A program made the translations under genes and the position numbers. Of a stretch of 64,000 nucleotides of DNA, positions 48,999 to 62,872 are shown piece by piece. How positions within the stretch are numbered: position 1 is the first letter of the stretch; each line of letters begins with the position of its first letter. The stretch comes from Echinococcus granulosus (lineage: Eukaryota; Platyhelminthes; Cestoda; Cyclophyllidea; Taeniidae): NCBI RefSeq assembly GCF_000524195.1, contig NW_020170388.1, positions 207,118 to 271,117 of the forward strand, given 5' to 3'. Under the pieces are notes generated by a model. The model worked only from the letters and a program-made list of their open reading frames with translations. It had not been told where the DNA came from and did not search any database.

Positions 48999-51900
48999 TC
49001 TCAAAATCAGGTTAAGTCCATGCGCGGCAAAATATGTGGGCGCATTTAGCTCTGTCGAAGTGCTAAATGCACGCGCTTGAAGCCGCCTTGATCGTCTGAC
49101 TAAGTGGGCAACCAATCCGATGCTTCCGATCGTGTGCGTGCGTGTGTGTGTGCGTCCGTACATCCGTGCGTGCGTATGCACGTCTATTGAGGGGGCGAAT
49201 AGCAGCAATTTTAATCACGAATTCGTTGTTTTTTGGACCGATTATTTTTTGCACATTCATAATTTCCACCCATTCTGTTGCAGGTATCTTTTTAATTAGC
49301 AAACAGGGAGGCCAAGGGCCAAATAGATAAGATAGATAAGAAATGCCAACGAAGTGTCTGTCACGGCATAAGTAAAAATAACCCTTTGGGCTCGTCCATG
49401 CATCGTTGGTGAAGAGAGCAGATTAGGTTTTAGTGCCTTCTGCATAAAAAATTAGATCATTCTGGATGGTGTTTTCTGTTTGTGGGACAAGGAGTTCTGA
49501 TATTTTGCCATGGATGACCCTGTTCTCTACGACAGTGAAATCAATGGAACCTTTAAATTCAATCATTCCGAAGGAAGATCGTAAAATTACCCTTGTGTTG
49601 GATGAGAATTTCATTTTAGAGAACAAGTCATATTTTGATCTCACACAGACGATCTGAATTGGGGCAAGGTTTGGAGATAGTGAACTGCCAATACCCAGAA
49701 AGGAGATGTCAAGTCATTAAGACAAACCATATCCTTGTAATATAATAATTTTATCTTTATTGGACTGACAAGTCCTTGTTGATGATTCCTTGACAAAGAC
49801 TACAGACTCAGCCCTGAGGAAACGGCTTCCTTGAAGGCAATTATCCTCCCCATGACAGGAACAGAGTTTGGCATTTCGAAAACGAGGTAAAATCAGATAT
49901 TCTACAAGTTCTTTTTATAGTTCTGCCTGATAGTAAAAAAGCACATAATCCAACATCCACCATAGGTGGGATTTATCCTTCTTCTCCTATTTTAAGGCAA
50001 CCAGGTTAGTAAGAACGTGTGGTATTTGAAAGACGAAAGTTGGCATGTGCAGAAGGCTCCGCCCCTAGCTCTAGCCACCTCACATTCCCTTCTCAACTGC
50101 CTATTCCACTGTCTGTTCCACATGCCTCGTCCGTATTGTCAGATGCCACGAACAGGTGGTAATCACCACATGGGGAACTATCATCCGGTGAATAAGGGGA
50201 GTGAAAATGACGCGGTACCCTCCTCCTATCCTTGGGTATGTTTTGCGACAACAAAGAGTATGGTCGCGAGATGTCACCTTGTCTTCTAAGAGTGGCGCCT
50301 CTGTGTTGTCTGTTTGACTAGTCCTGACCATTCAACTTGGTTATCTCAAGCAGAAACGTCTGAGGAAGCATCAATCACTCCTCCATCAGGAGGGAAGGGC
50401 AGCGCATGAATAAGGAGGAAATTTCCTTCCTACTGAGTGACCAGTCTCAGTGGTTTCTGAGGTATAAGTCATAGCCGCGCTTTTCAGCTTTTGAAGGGAG
50501 AAATTTCTGTTTTCCGTCCGCTGTACAAAGGCACATGAAACAAGGCCAGTCTTATCAAATGGGAATGGTGCGTGCCTCAGAAGTGTTATGCGTGTTACGA
50601 GTAAATTATTGTAAAAATAACCAATGATATGTTTGTTCTCTTAACGAGCTTTGCAGCACAAACTCCATTTCTTATCGTAAATCAGTCAGTCAGTCAGTCG
50701 ACAAACAATATGAAAGAGGCCGCTTTTTATAACACGCATAAAAGGAGTGGAGCACACTTGAGTTGGTGGTCTTTGAGGCTCGCTACCATACCGCTGACTT
50801 AGTAGCCATCACAATTACATTTCCAGTTGACATGGATGTGAGCAAACTGTTTCATCAGCCGCTTTTGGCACTACTGCTTGCTTTCGGCACCTTACTCGCT
50901 ACTTATTTGGCTTATCAGCGACCCGTACTTTCTCTTTGTTCACTTTGATCAGTTCCTAGGTGGTATCTCCCATCATTACGTCCCACATCTTAAAAAAGGA
51001 TCCATATCCATAAAACAGTAACTAAATTGGTCAAATGGGCCTACTAGAACCATGTCAGGTTCGGTCGACGTATTGCTTACTGAGGGGTTTAAAACACAGC
51101 AGGGAGCTGTATCACAAATGACGTAAACACTTTGGTTGGTTGAAATACATCCAAAAAAAACAAACTTGACCCGGCTACTGCGTATCCTAAAGGATACCAA
51201 TCCCACCCCCACCCCTCCCCTGAATGATGAAATATGGACACATTTTGATCAAAATTGTCAGACCGACCATTTGACACCTTGACTTTTTCGCCACTTATAT
51301 GACAGCATCTAAAATTATCATCGGCGGGAAAGCAAAACAAGGCAAACTTGAAAACTAGCGGTAAAGTTCCAATAAAGAGGTAAGAGAGAGAGAGAAAAAA
51401 ACGGGAATGACAGTGACAAGTCAAAAAGGGCAATCAGTTGATTCTCCACTCTTGGAGAATAAAGGAATCGGAAATTTTGCGAGGTTTTTTTGCCTAATCA
51501 AACCGAAAAATGTAAGACCAAATTCTCATGAAACAGGCAGCATGGCTTTCCGTCCGGGCCCACCAAGAATCGTAATCGTCTTTAACGACCATTGATTGAC
51601 AATGACACGAGGTGATGCAGAGGTTATGAGGGGTTCTAATCAGTCATGTCTGCCCGTGACATATGATCACTTCGGTCTAGCATAAAGATCGGTCTCGGCG
51701 TTTCCATCCTGGTAATGAAGGCATCGGTGGTGGATGCAAGATACGCTAATGATTGACAGCCTTGTCATACACCCTTCTGGGGGTAAACATTGGGTGAGAG
51801 TACGAAGAAAGGAAATTTCGGAAGGAATTGAAGTCCGCAACACACCAGTTGGGTCAAAAAGAATTGCTCTGTTACACGATAAAGTTAGAACCTTTTTGAA

Positions 51901-54900
51901 CTCTTAAACTAGCCAAGAAAAGCCGTGAGAGAAGGACAAATCGCCAGTAAATAAGGCCGTAAACATGGTCATCCACGTGTCATATGCAACACTTTTTTCT
52001 GAGGTCACTTAAAGTTGAAGGCGATGTGATATTTTGAAAGGTACTGAAGGCGGAAAGTGCGAAAGCCCCGTGATTGCTCCTCCGGCCGACCGTCGACCGA
52101 CTTTGACAGTGGCCGAGATTCAATCTGCGCAAAAAAAAGTCATAAAAAAGTCCCCTCTCACTCGGCCAAAATGGGTAATTATACAGTAGATATAATTTGT
52201 CCCGCTGTTAAGATGTAAAACCGCCCAGGGGGGGGGGGTTAGATTGTCCATCACCTAATTGTTGTACCGTTACTGTCCATCGTCTGGCCACACCACAGCG
52301 ATCGCGGCTCGCGGCGTGGGCCCACTTCATCAAACCGACTAACTAATTCCAGTTAACTCCTCCACCACTGTTGCGTTTGGACGACCCCCTCCCCCACCGC
52401 TCTTGAAATTCTCTACTTCTTAAAATTTGGCGGCATTTTTGAAGCTTCCGCACAAAATCGAAAGTCGGCGCGTTTAAAACCGTGACGCTATTCGATTAGA
52501 TCTTATCTTTAGCTACCTTATGGAAAGAAAAGGGGACTTCTGCAACGATTTCTCGGCAAATCAGACTGTTGTATATATTATTCTTATCACTTACCAAGTG
52601 ATACTTCAACTTAGAGATGATACGTTAGTCACTTCCAGGCAGCATGTCTTCTACCTGCGGCCTGAAAAATGGCATTCACCCGTGTCGCCACACGACCCGT
52701 CATCACAACACCTTGGGTGTGGAGAGCTGTTGGCTGGCTCAAAAAGGAGGCTGTTGGACTACTGGACGATAATAGGCCGATGGCGATACTGTTGGTCAGG
52801 AAGAAACAAACGAGGTGATGCTTAGTGTCGCCGATTTTTTTATGACCTGTAGGTGTAGGGCCTCACTCAGTTTTAATATCACCTTCCGATTGTGGTGTCC
52901 GTTGGTAAGACCGTTTTTGGACAACTTTTTTGTTTATTTGCACTACTGATTTTAAAATGAAAACAAACGGCTCAACTTTGTACTTCCTTTAAAAAGCGTA
53001 GGGACAGAAGAAATGATGGCAATTAGTTGTGTTTAAGCCTGTCATATCACGTCATATCTTATCATGTCATCAGAACATACACACAAGCAGTGTCAAGAAG
53101 GAGATCCACTCTGTTATGCGAATTTAGGGCCTGGGACAGAATCTCTTTTGCCATGGTGCTTTGTCCATGAAGGGGGGAGCTACTAATGTGATGGTTGAGG
53201 AGTGCTGCGGACGTCCAACTGCGGTTAAGATCGGCGAGAAGGCGATTTGGATAAGCGCAAGTCTAGAGGTTGAGCAGGCTTCAGGAAAACAGGATCTGCA
53301 AGTGTTCCGATGCCCGCCAGTCTTTGGCTTGGAAGACTATGTCCCTGCTGGAGGCTCTCGGTTGCGAACGGAACCTTGTCTTCAACTTACGGAATCGACG
53401 TCTTGAAGGTAACTGCGTGCGAAGTTGGGGACAAGGTTCAACTCAAAAGAGGATACTGATGCCTGAATATCGTGTGATTTGTCTCGAATAAATAAAATTG
53501 AAAGTGGAATATTTTTTTTAACTTACCTCATCTATTCTGTGCGCTTTGTAGTCGAGTTTCTGATGATGCGTGGCAATGGATAGTGGTCCACTTGAAGCAG
53601 GCCATTTCCAATGGGGAAACTTTATGCTTTCTGCAGATTTTAAATACTTTTCTTAGTCCCTTAGTAAACCATTTTTCACTCCATTGTGCAAGATTCTCTA
53701 GAGTAGACCTCGATTATTAATAGGGAAATACCCATCGCCGTCATGAACTCCTTAGTTCATGGCAAACTACTTTTTTAACAAAAATGCTTCCATTTTCAGA
53801 TGCGAGGTGATATAATGGCGGTACAGAACAGCGTCTCAATGAAAGGTTCGCCTGCCAGTTCTATCCAAAATAAGGATTTTCCAACAAATTTGTTATGACG
53901 AGTCTCAAAGGAGATTGGGGCCTCACAGCCCAAATACTTTATCATATTGTTGCACTAATTGCTTCCTAAAAGCCAAACATTGTTAATCTTATTGTTTTAA
54001 AGTCAGCCAATCAGTTTTCCATGGGTGTCAGTGCAAGTAGTTATCCAAATCTGATAAGGACCACGTGTCACGTATTTGTGACACTGGAAGGAAGGAGAAA
54101 AATCAGAACTCCGGATAGACATATGTCAACACAATCATTTAAACTTTCAAAGGGTTAGTTGATTGTGATAAAGTGACTTTGCTGGCATTTTTTAAATAAT
54201 TATTTCAGCAACTTTTTTAACACCCCCTCACCACTGGTATAAACTCCTCTGAACCAAAAAAGAGACCAGACGATCCACTTTGAGTACAAATTACCCTGTT
54301 TACTTTTGCCGACGTCTGCCCTCGGTACAGATGAAAAAGTTTCTTTTGTACAAAAAAACTCAAGGAATTTGTTAAAGTGATCGCTGCAGCAAGGCAAGAA
54401 TGTGTCTAAGCCATCTTTGCACTCATTAGCCCTATCTTGGATAAAATTTACAAAGAAAAAACGTAAAAAGAAATGTCGCACTTCTCGCCCTCCACCACGA
54501 CTACTATACATGACGCTTATATACTACTATATGGCTTGTGAGTAGCACCCCACTTCCCCAAGTCGTTTGATTAACTACGCCAGCAGTCAGCACATGACAA
54601 GTAGTGCTTCTAGTAGATAGCGCTATCAGCGGAGTTTGCATTTCTTTTTTTCATTAAACGTTGCTCTAAAGGAGGAGAATTTTTTACTCTATAGCACTTT
54701 GGTGTTTGTCAAAACCTGTCTCGAGTATGTACATCCATTTTCCCCCTTTTCACCTAATAAATAAGTGCTTATCTTTGACATAAGGCAACTAATCAACAGA
54801 ATGACTCAGCGATCCGACAGAAGCTATAATGACAGCAACGTTAATGTTTTTTGACTTTATTTACTGGCCTAAACATGTAAAGTCTAGTGCTTATAACCCC

Positions 54901-57900
54901 ATTCCACCATCTCCGTGGAGTACAGTAGGACAAAAGATGAAACCACGCAAGTTTTGTGACGAAAATAATCCCGAGTGTAGGAGTGTAGTGTAGGAGTGGT
55001 TTACAGGCTAAGTTTTATGGGGAAGATTGGAGATTGTCTCCTGCTTGGGGATCGGTGACGCTTGATTAGCCGGGAAGTTGATGCAACCTGGCCACTTGTC
55101 ACCTGAAAGTTGACACCATTTGCACTTTTTTGCCTTCAAAAGAACATGTCAGACCAAGTACGGAGGTATAACAAAATATGTACTGTGCCTCGAAAGGTAT
55201 TCGCATGAAGAAGTGGTATAGACGCAGTCTGGACACCAAATCCAAGTCAGCAGTGCTAATGGAAGTGCCATTGCAATGGAAACCAAACAACGCGGATACA
55301 TGGAAATCGCTTCATCAGGATAAACAATTTCGCTCCCTTTTTGGTCAAATTTAGTCAGACAGACTCACATCCTCGCTTTGTAGGTAAGCATCCAGCCCTG
55401 TGCTTCTACTGCGCAGTTTCCGTACAACCTCTTCCATGATGAATCGTTGAATGAGGGAACCTGAAAAGCTTGACATTTCATGAATGCTATGCAGAATTGA
55501 GGAGGCTATCTCGACTAGCATCTGGCTTGTTTTTTTCCTCTCGTAGATAATACACTATTTATTTTTTTGTTGATGACTTGAGGGTTGGAGGCGAATGATT
55601 GGAAGGCAAGACTGTCTACAAAATGTCAACATTATCTTGATTGCTGAATGACTTGGGCTTGATTTGCCTAATGATATCTTATAGCACAAACAGCTAAACC
55701 AATTTTCTTCTTATCTGACTAACGGTTGGAAGATTTTGGGGCTTTATTTGGGATTTGCAAGACTGTTGGATGCTATCGAATGCCTCGTCTCCGATGCCTT
55801 TTCAGTCCTCCACTCAAAGCCCTTCCACTATCATCATCACCCTTTATGGTAATTTTTCCGTATCCAAGGGGGAATGGTCAATGGCAAAGATGTCAGTACG
55901 ATGTGTTGGTGAACGTTTCACCAACCATAAAAACACCCTTAACGCCATCGAATAGGCATGAAGTTGCATCCAACTACGTGTTGCAGCCTGAAACCGTTCT
56001 CTGGGGGTTTTTAGTCGGTCCCGAGTAGTTCAAATCGTGGACACTCATGGCTGAGGCAATGCTCTGAAGGTAAGACCAGCGTTACAGTACCGGATATTTC
56101 ACCTGAGTCTGGTGTCACAAATATGTGACATGTGTTCTTCACCCACTTCTGGCAAATAGTTGCATCAAATCGGGTTCCGCAAGCAGATTGGCTAAGGAAC
56201 AAGACGTAAAAATAAATTTTGTTCGTTTTTATTCCAGGGATAATTGCATTTGGTGGTTTTTTTTTGCCATACAAGAACAATAAACTACCTGACCTGCAGT
56301 GGAAAATTTGTTTGATAGCAAAAACGGAAGATTTACAGTACTAATGCTTTCAAGTCATTGCGTGTGCTAGGTGACCTCAAAGTGCTCATTTCTTGGATGT
56401 AATGCGATACACTTCACCACCATATAGTTTCAGAAAACGAGATCTCCACTGTTGGATGAGGCGGTAGATCGGTAAAGGGTTTCAACCACACTCTAGCAGG
56501 AATATTCGCTCACGAAGACGAACAGTAAGCAAGTTTTGAGACTGCTGCATTTAATTGGGATCTCAGGTTTGCAAATCAAGAGTAAGTACTTCTTCTTAAC
56601 TCTACTTGACAACAGTCTTCTTATCGCGGCCGAACAGTTAGTAACTTTTTGAAAAGTATTATCTTTAAAGAAACTACCTTAAATGTCCAGTAAGTTACAA
56701 TCCTATTCAGCCTATAAATACAAATCAAGTTTAAATCTACACAAGATTATGTTCTACTCTGTATTAAGCTTTAAAAGTGCCACAAATTGAAGCGAAGCTC
56801 GAAATAACTCCGTTTTTTATTCTATTTTTCTACATCTTTTGCTTTTTTTGAAAACATACCATTCGACTAGGTTAACAAATTTTTCACAAAATGCCCCTCC
56901 GCCTGGCAGATAGAATTTCACTGAAAGTGAGTCACCGCCTCTCGAGCAGAGGTATGTGGAAGTGGTCTGAGTTGGCCTTCACTCTACAAAATGTCTTACC
57001 CCTGTTGACCAAAAAAAAGCTCCAGGGTGTAGGCGCGCCCTGGGGCTATGAAAGGGTAACTGGAGCGATTAATGAGACTCCCTGCTGTGGGATGGAGCCT
57101 AAAAATGAAAATAGAAGTGAGGTGGGTAGTCTTTATTTAGGTCGCCACGTGATTGGCTAATAGGGTGACCTTTAGCCGACGCGCGGCTTTTAAATATGCA
57201 CAAAGTTTTATCAAGAAAAAAACCTCCCGTTCGGATGCACTTTTTTTAAATACTTGCAAAAAAGTAGGTTGCAGCTAGCGGAGATAATGGATGAATTGAC
57301 TTAAGTGGAATTTGGCGATCACTGAGCGACGGTCCATTGTCTTTCCCACATCAAGCATGGAGGCTAGCGTGGTCAGCAACAGATTTTGTGTGGCGCCCCA
57401 AGCCACTCCTGAAGACGAGAGAAGTTACAATGCTGGGACCGAAAGTGTATCACTGGCGGTCAGAAGAGCTAAAGTGGCTACTGGCATGACCCATAGGCCC
57501 TGCAGCCCGGTGGATGCACAAAGGCGGCGCCTTAAGTGCCCGCGTAACCAACACGCGGAGCTAAACAAACCAAGTGTCACATTTCATTTATGTATGACCA
57601 GCTTGCTAGTTAAATTATATGTATGGTATGCTTGTGGATTATCGCACAAGAGATGAGGAATCTGCCACGGAAAGCTGTTAAGTAGACATTTTCCCGAAGA
57701 TAGCATCTGCTAGCAAGGGGCACTCATTTCCTCCCGAGATTTTTTTAAACAAGCAATTATTTTAAGTGTCCCAACAATTTCCTTACTGCTGACGGCTAAA
57801 TTTTAACGTAATTCCAACGCACCTCATTATGCATGAATTTGGATACTCTAGTGATGGATCTGCAAGGATCGTTTAGGCTTTCTGCTATTTTTAGAAGTTA

Positions 57901-58184
57901 TACGTATTATTGTCATTGATGATTAGAAATCTCGTTCAATTTTTTCCTATCAGATTTTCACGCGGTCGCCTTCAATGTGGATGTGATTCGGTTGTTTTCA
58001 ATCACCAGAGAGGACGGCAACATCAACACTTTGATGCGATCGGTGAGAATGCGAGGCACACCTTTGAGACAACAGTTTTATGTCAACCTCCGGGCGTCAA
58101 AATAGTGCCAGCAACCTAGTTGTCTTTGATGTTTTAGATAGAGTTTGTAGCTCTCCTTGACCTCCCTCGAAGACAAAAAGGCAC
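48999..58184. other. Region upstream of netrin without a recognised gene
   Basis: This presumably contains the netrin promoter and 5' leader near its left end. Just upstream of the ATG is a degenerate GT/GC tract (about 49135-49180). I saw no coding sequence with family resemblance. A run of 11 guanines occurs at 52228-52238, and a partial dispersed-repeat copy near 57310-57570. Confidence 0.55.
57310..57570 (+). repeat. Dispersed 0.95 kb repeat, probable partial copy
   Basis: Contains gtggctactggcatgaccca, then gcagcccggtgg and cgcggagctaaacaaacc. This parallels the 5' terminal segment of the copy at 58185 (gggctagtcgtatgagctgg, then gccgctcggtgg and gcgaagctaaacaaac). Confidence 0.5.
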
Positions 58185-59155
58185 ACTACGCTGAGCAGAG
58201 TACGTATTGCCATTGCAGAGAAGGTCTGGGGGCTAGTCGTATGAGCTGGAGGCCATGCCGCTCGGTGGTGATACGATTGCGAAGCTAAACAAACATGTGG
58301 AGTGTTACCCAGACCCCCTCCCCTTTTGAACGTCGTCCTCGGCGCTCCACTTGGTCGACCTCTCGCAGCGCAACTGCTATCACAACGCAGTCGGTGCTGC
58401 GAGGACATCACCCATGGACTAACTGCACCAGTCATCGAATTTCCCTGCAAGTGGGAAGATAGTTGACCGCACTGGCAATTCCACTGGATCTAGAGGTTTG
58501 TCCAATTTAGCATCTATAGTGGGGGAAATGTGCCGGTCATCTCGTATGTCCATCGCTAGTCGTAAGTTCACTGGCCTGAGGGCAGACCCATTTAATAATG
58601 GATGGGGTTTGAAATCGTTCCATGGGGATGAGATTTCGCGTTTATTCCTCCTTGCCACTTTGCCCTCACTTCACTGCTCCTTAGTCATAACTTTCTGGCT
58701 TCTATCGAGGTAGTAGAGAGATGAAGGAGGCAAACTGACATCTTCAAAGAGGTACCGTAGACGTCTCCGTAACGAGGCTTTTCCAGATGGTTCACGGCTA
58801 TTGTTGTGAATAGCATTTCTATGGACCACGAGTCTGGGATAGCTGCCGAAGGTCGACGTCATAATCAATTTTTCCGTTAGGGGTCAATACAGATTTTCTC
58901 ATCAACAGCGAATGACCTCTTCCCATCTCCTTAAGGTTTCGCATTCAGTAAAGGAAATCAAGGCAATTGTCTTCTGGGATCGAGTTGGCTTTCCACTGTC
59001 ACCACTATGGCGCACCGAGCCTTTCCTGAAGTCGAAAGACGGCATAGTACTGGGGTAGAAGGCTTCTGGTAAGGCCCGAAGACCATGCCGCGCCCAGCGG
59101 AAGTACAATGCCGGAGCAGTCAAATGACCACAAAACCAAAAACGAAGAGTTAAAA
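58185..59155 (+). repeat. Dispersed 0.95 kb repeat, copy 4 (full length, both terminal segments)
   Basis: Reference copy for the family in this window. It begins with ctggaggccatgccgctcgg and gaagctaaacaaac, and ends with cgaagaccatgccgcgccca, gcggaagtacaatgccgg and accaaaaacgaagagt, so its two ends resemble each other. The interior matches copies 1-3 on both strands. It has no intact long reading frame, so it is either a non-autonomous element or a decayed fragment of a larger one. Confidence 0.78.
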
Positions 59156-61710
59156 ATTTTATTATCTAATTTAAGTCGTTGTAAAGTTGGTACTTAAAGT
59201 CAACCATAATATCGCCAACAATAAGTAAAGTTGAAAGTTCTACTCTTTTTCCACTTCTAATATTCTCGGCTAAGATGTAAGCTAAAAATTTTCCTTTTTG
59301 ACACCACAAAGTGTTCTTTCCAATCAAGGTAAAAAAAGCAAAAATAAGACCTCACTTTTGCTGTCTTTAGAATATTTCTAGGTTTAAAGGTAAAAAAGTA
59401 GATGCTTCCAAATGCACGGTTATCACGCTTTAATGTGGTGGAAGGTTCACCACGAGGAGGCTGTGTCCTCCGGTCGTGCACATCGTCAGGCGTGTGCCTT
59501 CTTCAAAAGTCTGGAGGACAGAGTTAGGTTTAGAATCACTTGGTGGTACCTTCTTTTGCCCTTCTATAACTCGGTTATAGAAGTTAGATGGTTAAGTACC
59601 ACTGTCTCTAGGGCGTCATTCACGGCGCTTCTCGTAGTCGCTTTTCTTCCTCTTCTTCAACTACTACAAATCTTCCGGTAACATTTAATTAACTGGGAGG
59701 CCGGAATAAAGATAGATGAGGCAATAAGCTTTCAGCACAAAGTGCGCCTTGCTTAAATAATAGCAATGGGATTCATAAACACCACTTTTTCCCGTTAGCC
59801 GAATCGCGTCAGGACAAAAAGCGCATTCCGTGTGTCAACTGCTCGAAGGGGATTTGATCACCAAGGCTGTTTTTGATTTGTAGAATCGGAGTTTGTGGTG
59901 GCTACCAAGATTTCTCCCTCTTTCGATTGCCTCTCTATTGTGGCTCTCCGCTGATTTAGTCGTTCACTGCAGTTGTCCACCTTTTTCGACGCTTCGGCGT
60001 AGTGGCATCTAGTCGCCTAAAAGCGAAGCTGGTGTTCTTTTAGCGTGCGCTGAAGGCGGACCGAGTTAGGTGGATTCATTTCAAGCTGTTTTGTTTACTT
60101 TCACTCCCATAAAGGCACGAGATGCCTGCCGGCATTATGGCATGCAACTTTTTATCTGGCCATTGATACAGACGACGCGGGGAGAGGATAAAGAAGGCGA
60201 GGAGGAGCGGGAGGGTTCCAGTCGTGTGACAAAAAAAATACTCACACACGCACACATGCCTTGACAGCAAGGAGGGCCAGTGTCAAATGCTATGACAATG
60301 CCTTTTTCACAACCTAACAACAACTTTGTGACTCACTTTCTTGTGCCAAAGTTTCACTTTTCATCTGATGGTTCTGGGTGGCATTTGCATTCATTATCCC
60401 TAATCTCATCGGTTGTGAAGGTGAAACTGCACTATTTCAAGGTGTTTGTTGTTCAATCTCAAGTTAGTCACCTTTAAAAAAGAGCGCTTTTTATGAAATG
60501 GAAAAAAGTCATCATTACATGCACATATTCATGAATTTAGAACCGAGATCTCTACCCCCAAATCTTATGTAAAAGTAGCACTGATAAATTCTCCCCCAGT
60601 GATAACACACCTTCGTACTGGCCGTGTTCGCAACAAAATTATTCGATGCCCAATGGAAATAGTTCGCTTGGTGGGAGCCCTAAGTGAGAAAGAGAGTTCA
60701 GAGTGTCTTATTCACTTGGCTTGGTTCAACCATATCCTATATCTTTTTTAGTAGTTTAAACAATACCGATTTACTCGCGACACAAGACTCTGTGCAAGTA
60801 GTTTTTGCAAATAAATGAAGAACACGTGCCTCGTGCCTGAGCCGGCAGCTTTCAGGTATATCTGGACGTCACGTTGGCATGAAACGTTTGACTTTCAAAT
60901 TGTGTGACTTTAAGTATAACTCGGAAAGCGGAAGAGAGTTGGAATCAAGGGCCGTCAATAAACATGCTGATTATTGTAATGGGAACTATGGTTTTGTAAA
61001 AGGCAAAATTCAATTTCTCATCGTTTGTCAAAAGTTAGCGTCTTTTGAAAGACTGCTTGTCCGTTTTGTTTCGTCCCCTGTTCATTTGCATACAAAGTGG
61101 ATTTCAAAGTAGGCTACCTAAACAACGCATTGAAATACTGTTGGAACGTTAAATAATTGTCACTGCTAGTTGTATAGTGGCGCAACTAGACTTTAAATTT
61201 CGCCTACTTAAATACAATAGTAGCATATTTTATGTAACATGATTATTTGCACATTACCACGTTGAAGTTGAAAATAGGACATTTTGTAAACTCGGGGCAA
61301 AAAATTAACAGGGTTTAAAATAATACATGGCTACAAAAATAAAAAAAAGTTAATCATTATCCACAGTAGTGGTAAAGAATCCGGTAATGAGACGACTTTC
61401 TCCAGCGATTGTCCATTAGTGAGTGATCAAGCGGTAGCATTCTGAGGTGGAACGATTCTTCTACACGGGTGCATCATTAAAGAATCAGCCTCGATTCTTT
61501 TGATGATGGCCATAGAAATCTTTCATTCATTTGTCATTCAAAATAACGAGGTTAATCTATTTGTAGATTCCATTTCTCTCTAGATGTAATTTTTTTAAAG
61601 AATCTTAGATGAAGACAACTCCATAAGGTACTTTTGAAGTGTCAAAAATGCAGAACGCAACAACTTGGGCCCTCTGGAGCACGAATTCAGGCATGCAATA
61701 AACGGCATGC
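59156..61710. other. Spacer without recognised features
   Basis: AT-rich to mixed sequence. Several medium open frames on both strands show no family resemblance. No RNA gene was recognised. Confidence 0.5.
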
Positions 61711-61714
61711 CTCT

Positions 61715-61974
61715 GGTGGTGGTGGTGGTGGTGGTGGTGGTGGTGGTGGTGGTGGTGGTGGTGGTGGTGGTGGTGGTGGTGGTGGTGGTGGTGGTGGTGG
61801 TGGTGGTGGTGGTGGTGGTGGTGGTGGTGGTGGTGGTGGTGGTGGTNNNNNNNNNNNNNNNNNNNNNNNNNNNNNNNNNNNNNNNNNNNNNNNNNNNNNN
61901 NNNNNNNNNNNNNNNNNNNNNNNNNNNNNNNNNNNNNNNNNNNNNNTGGTGGTGGTGGTGGTGGTGGTGGTGGT
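61715..61974. repeat. (TGG)n trinucleotide array interrupted by a 100-base assembly gap
   Basis: Perfect TGG repeats run from about 61715 to 61846, are replaced by exactly 100 N at 61847-61946, and resume to about 61974. The round number of N shows a placeholder gap, so the true array length is unknown. All translated frames give homopolymers (Gly, Val, Trp; Pro, Thr, His on the other strand), with no sign of a flanking gene. Confidence 0.95.
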
Positions 61975-62869
61975 TCCCCTCCGCCCTACCTCTCTTACAT
62001 CATTCCACAACTTTTAACTTGGCAAATAAATTGACTTCTAAAGTTAATCCGCATTGGCAGGGATGTTGAAATAATACGGACGCCTTAATTGTCATCCAAC
62101 TTCCATATGTTATGAGTGTCCAGTCATTTCCCCACCTCGGAAATCGAACAACTCATATTTGATGATCCAGAACCAGCTGCTAGATCAAAATGCTTCCAAT
62201 CATACGGCTCAAGAATCCAACTTCTAAACCGCCAGTACGATTAATAGTAAAGTAAATCGTGATGCCACTCTCAAGGACACCACAGATGCTATAAGGTATG
62301 ATCTGTTGTTTGGCCTTTATGGAAACCTGCCTGTTGGACTAAACAGTGAGGTTAGGCAAATAAGTTCGACTGTTTTACATGAAGGGAAAAACAATCACAT
62401 TCCAAACATCAGACTGGCTTTGTAACAAAAATAAAAATTTGCCGTCTTTGAGGAAAAAGTACGTGGCAAAAAGGCATTGACGCTTCCAGTCTCCACAATA
62501 GGCAGATGGGTACGCTGCGTATCGAGAGATGCGCCAAAAGTTCTTCTTGATAGGACAAAACTCACAACACACCATCCATCAACAGGCAGGATTTACCTCA
62601 CTTCCATTATAAGATAACTAGATATGTTAGTATGTGTAGCATACCAAAGGAGAACGTGGACGTCTGGGTGCGTGTTTCCGAGCTTGCAAACATCCCCACC
62701 ACCTCTACCCGTAAAATAACGAATCCGTACTACGGTTTCCAAAGGTGAAATTTTGGAACTTCGCCTTTGCCTAGCGAACCACTGCCCTGGGAGAGAGGAC
62801 GAGGTAGTCGAGATTCAGTCTGTAGAGCAGGATCCACAGAAGGCAGCATTCAGAAAGTGTACGGCAGTT
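61975..62869. other. Spacer between the TGG array and the Gypsy relic
   Basis: No gene or structured element was recognised. Part of it (about 62700-62869) may be the non-coding or post-integrase portion of the neighbouring retroelement. Confidence 0.45.
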
Positions 62870-62872
62870 GAT

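Noticed and set aside
47478..49208. A longer netrin reading frame starting at 49208, 70 codons upstream of the chosen ATG
   Set aside because: The extra residues are His/Arg/Thr-rich, encoded largely by a degenerate GT/GC repeat, and do not resemble a secretory leader. The ATG at 48998 opens a good signal peptide.
61634..62069. Poly-Gly, poly-Val/Trp and poly-Pro/Thr reading frames across the TGG array
   Set aside because: They are translations of a simple repeat and an N gap; flanking residues show no protein family.
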